From CAZIXN01 sp039180415 (lineage in GTDB: Bacteria; Planctomycetota; Phycisphaerae; Phycisphaerales; Phycisphaeraceae), in the NCBI GenBank assembly GCA_039180415.1, contig JBCDDH010000035.1:1-33408 (forward strand): DNA of 33,408 nt, written 5' to 3'. The stretch's first letter is position 1, and every line of letters starts with the position of its first letter. This document shows, one piece after another, positions 32,302-33,408 of the stretch. A program made the position numbers and the translations under genes. A model generated the notes under the pieces. The model did no database searches, was not told the DNA's origin, and was given only the letters and a program-made list of their open reading frames with translations.

Positions 32302-32601
32302 TCCAGTCGTGACTTGACAATCGCGACCGTTCTTGCCACATTCATCTGCGAAGAACAGGTCACTGAAGCGGGTTGGCCCCCGCGACTCTGACCAAACATC
32401 ATGAACCGATCGGCCCTGGCCAAGGGTCGGTGCCTTGTGGTTCAACGGGCTTGGATCGCCCATTCTCCGACCTGTTCTTCGGGCGATCCATCTCCGTGGC
32501 TACATCGAGGCCTAGCGTGTTTTCGATCAGGCTCGACAACTCGAACTCCCCAGCCCCCGGAAGCCCTGGCGTGCGCCCTCGCGGCCACGCTGGGGTTTTT
32601 T
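32302..32601 (+). ncRNA. Structured non-coding region ending at a terminator
   Basis: There is no credible coding frame, but several hairpins are stacked on the plus strand. GACCGTTCTT (32325-32334) pairs with AAGAACAGGTC (32351-32361) with one bulged base. A stem of TGGATCGCCC (32451-32460) and GGGCGATCCA (32481-32490) exposes the 12-mer GACCTGTTCTTC (32469-32480) in its 19-base loop. The strand complementary to that 12-mer is present at 32350-32361, so the first hairpin and a long-range pairing with the loop exclude each other. The region ends at the terminator 32564-32601. It may be an independent RNA or a 3' UTR of the PH-domain gene. No promoter is convincing. Confidence 0.35.
32564..32601 (+). 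terminator. Rho-independent terminator
   Basis: CCCTGGCGTG (32564-32573) pairs with CACGCTGGGG (32586-32595) including two G-U pairs, with a 12-base loop, followed by six T. CCCCAGC at 32548-32554 could alternatively pair with GCTGGGG (32589-32595). Confidence 0.7.
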
Positions 32602-32870
32602 CATTCTCCGCCGCCGAACGGTTCGGCCGGCCCCCGCGGCGCGTGGCACCCCACCACGCGCCGCGGCTTCGTCGTTCGCGTGTCTTGCTGACGTTGGTCA
32701 CGCGAGCAACTCATGACGGCGGGCGTACTCGTGGTGCGTCCGTCGTTTCGCCTTCTTCCCCATTACCGGCCGGGGCGGCGGCGGCTGTCGTCTGACCGCC
32801 GTCGCCCCACGCCACGCGTCGCAGGCAAGGCTGCTCGCGACGCCCCGGATTCTTGCTCTTGGACCCCGTC
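32602..32870. other. Intergenic region with two very strong GC hairpins
   Basis: No gene is seen. A perfect 13-bp stem with a 7-base loop lies at 32634-32666 (arms CCGCGGCGCGTGG and CCACGCGCCGCGG). A second 13-position stem with one G-T pair and an 11-base loop lies at 32772-32808 (arms GGGGCGGCGGCGG and CCGCCGTCGCCCC). Neither is followed by a T-run, so ordinary termination is unlikely. They sit directly upstream of the winged-helix gene at 32871. Confidence 0.5.
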
Positions 32871-33408
32871 ATGGCCGACCCTGCTCCAACGCTCCACCAC
32901 GCCACGCTCACGACCGACCAACGGATCGAGCGGGCGACGTATGAACTGGCTCCGGATCGCTCGCGTGAAGACCTTCAAGGCGCGTGGCTCCGCGAACTCG
33001 GCCCGCTTCTCGGCAAGTCGGTCACGGCATGGCGTGTCGGCCTCATGCTCACCCTGGACGCACAACCGTGGGGAGCGGGTCGCTGGAAGCTCGCCGGCAT
33101 CGACTACGACACCATCGGCGAACGTCTCGGCGTCCACCGAAGCACCGTCAGCGATGCGTTATCGAAGCTGCGGGCGACGGGGTTGGTCCAACAGTCGAAC
33201 CGTGTCCGCGGCGTCTGGCTGCTTTACGAAACCCCGGCCGACACGCTTCGCGGTGAACCCGACGACGGTCAAACCAACCTTGACTTCGACTCGGGCGCGC
33301 CGCGGCACGGGGGCGCGCGGCTCCCCGAAAACTCCGAGCGCGCCGCCGCACCGGGGCGCGCGGCTTCCCCTCCGACGCTTGGCGCGCCGCCGCACGGGGG
33401 CGCGCGGC
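32871..33408 (+). CDS. Winged-helix DNA-binding protein, 3' end cut by the window
   Basis: The frame starts at ATG 32871 and is open to the right edge (179 codons visible). No good ribosome binding site precedes it. Residues about 55-125 form a winged helix-turn-helix: TAWRVGLMLTLDAQPWGAGR, then YDTIGERLGVHRSTVSDALS as the HTH, KLRATGLVQQ and a wing ending VWLLYETP. The fold resembles MarR/Crp-type regulators and the N-terminal domains of some plasmid and phage replication or partition proteins; I cannot choose between them. From about residue 140 the sequence becomes Gly/Ala/Pro/Arg-rich because three copies of a 27-bp GC-rich repeat lie in the DNA. Its placement after the hairpin-rich intergenic region, near a tRNA gene, suggests an accessory-element gene. 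Confidence 0.65.
   Translation, partial: MADPAPTLHHATLTTDQRIERATYELAPDRSREDLQGAWLRELGPLLGKSVTAWRVGLMLTLDAQPWGAGRWKLAGIDYDTIGERLGVHRSTVSDALSKLRATGLVQQSNRVRGVWLLYETPADTLRGEPDDGQTNLDFDSGAPRHGGARLPENSERAAAPGRAASPPTLGAPPHGGAR
33295..33408 (+). repeat. Three 27-bp GC-rich repeats inside a coding frame
   Basis: Units lie at 33295-33321, 33338-33364 and 33382-33408. Each begins GCGCGCCGC and ends GGCGCGCGGC, and neighbouring variants differ at only one or two positions. The spacings of 43 and 44 bases are not multiples of three, so the units are read as GAPRHGGAR, ERAAAPGRAA and GAPPHGGAR. Each unit can itself fold, with GCGCGC at both ends. The last unit ends exactly at the window edge, so the array may continue. 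Confidence 0.8.

Noticed and set aside
32373..32795. 140-codon plus-strand frame between the PH-domain gene and the winged-helix gene
   Set aside because: It runs through a terminator and two GC hairpins, has no ribosome binding site and has low-complexity composition. The recurrent SDLFF peptide is only the translated 12-base DNA motif.
32801..32808. GTCGCCCC as a possible duplicated tRNA-Pro 3' end (att site)
   Set aside because: Only 8 bases match the tRNA 3' end in a very GC-rich context, so chance is sufficient.

Overview
The window looks like chromosomal DNA of a planctomycete, most likely class Phycisphaerae. It is GC-rich and carries four secreted PEP-CTERM proteins, three of them with an EF-hand/dockerin-like pair just before the C-terminal anchor. 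It also has a prepilin-type H-x-DG protein and a PhoD phosphatase, and many start codons have weak or no Shine-Dalgarno sequence. No rRNA, CRISPR array, transposase or integrase was seen. The high GC content produces many long antisense open frames, which I treated as shadows.

Layout. 1-2.3 kb: a partial Tat-exported protein leaves the left edge, followed by a decaying stretch with a truncated DUF2726 relic, a PEP-CTERM/dockerin gene, and a relic of the 3' end of the transporter gene found at 4-6 kb. 2.4-4 kb: another PEP-CTERM protein. 4.0-10.6 kb (minus strand): a compact run of glutamine amidotransferase, DUF2391 membrane protein, ankyrin-repeat protein, HhH-GPD DNA glycosylase, and an amino-acid permease fused to EIIA(Ntr) and RCK_C domains. 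10.7-14.6 kb: a QueC-like protein with a damaged PP-loop, a DUF3553 protein, a four-helix membrane protein and a glycerophosphodiester phosphodiesterase. 14.8-18.5 kb: a prepilin-like protein and a large dockerin/PEP-CTERM protein ending at a clear terminator. 18.6-24 kb: a divergent DprA, then two secreted hydrolases: a PhoD / CBM9-like / EEP three-part fusion and an EEP-dockerin-PEP-CTERM protein.

24-31.4 kb is an L-rhamnose catabolic locus. A leftward operon encodes bifunctional rhamnulose-1-phosphate aldolase/short-chain dehydrogenase, rhamnulokinase and L-rhamnose isomerase. Divergent to it are a DeoR-family regulator and a LarA-type nickel racemase. A perfect 9-bp inverted repeat lies in the divergent promoter region and is the best operator candidate. 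The proposed route is L-rhamnose -> rhamnulose -> rhamnulose-1-P -> DHAP + L-lactaldehyde -> L-lactate, with LarA able to convert L- to D-lactate.

31.4-33.4 kb is the most unusual part. A tRNA-Pro(GGG), with its own promoter and terminator, is followed by a compositionally different PH-domain gene. Around that gene are copies of a 12-base motif, two intrinsic terminators with no obvious cognate gene, and several strong hairpins; this could be one or two undescribed structured RNAs. The right edge cuts a winged-helix gene whose 3' part contains three near-identical 27-bp GC-rich repeats read in different frames, so the DNA sequence rather than the peptide appears conserved. This segment may be the beginning of an accessory element next to a tRNA gene, but no integrase or att duplication is visible.
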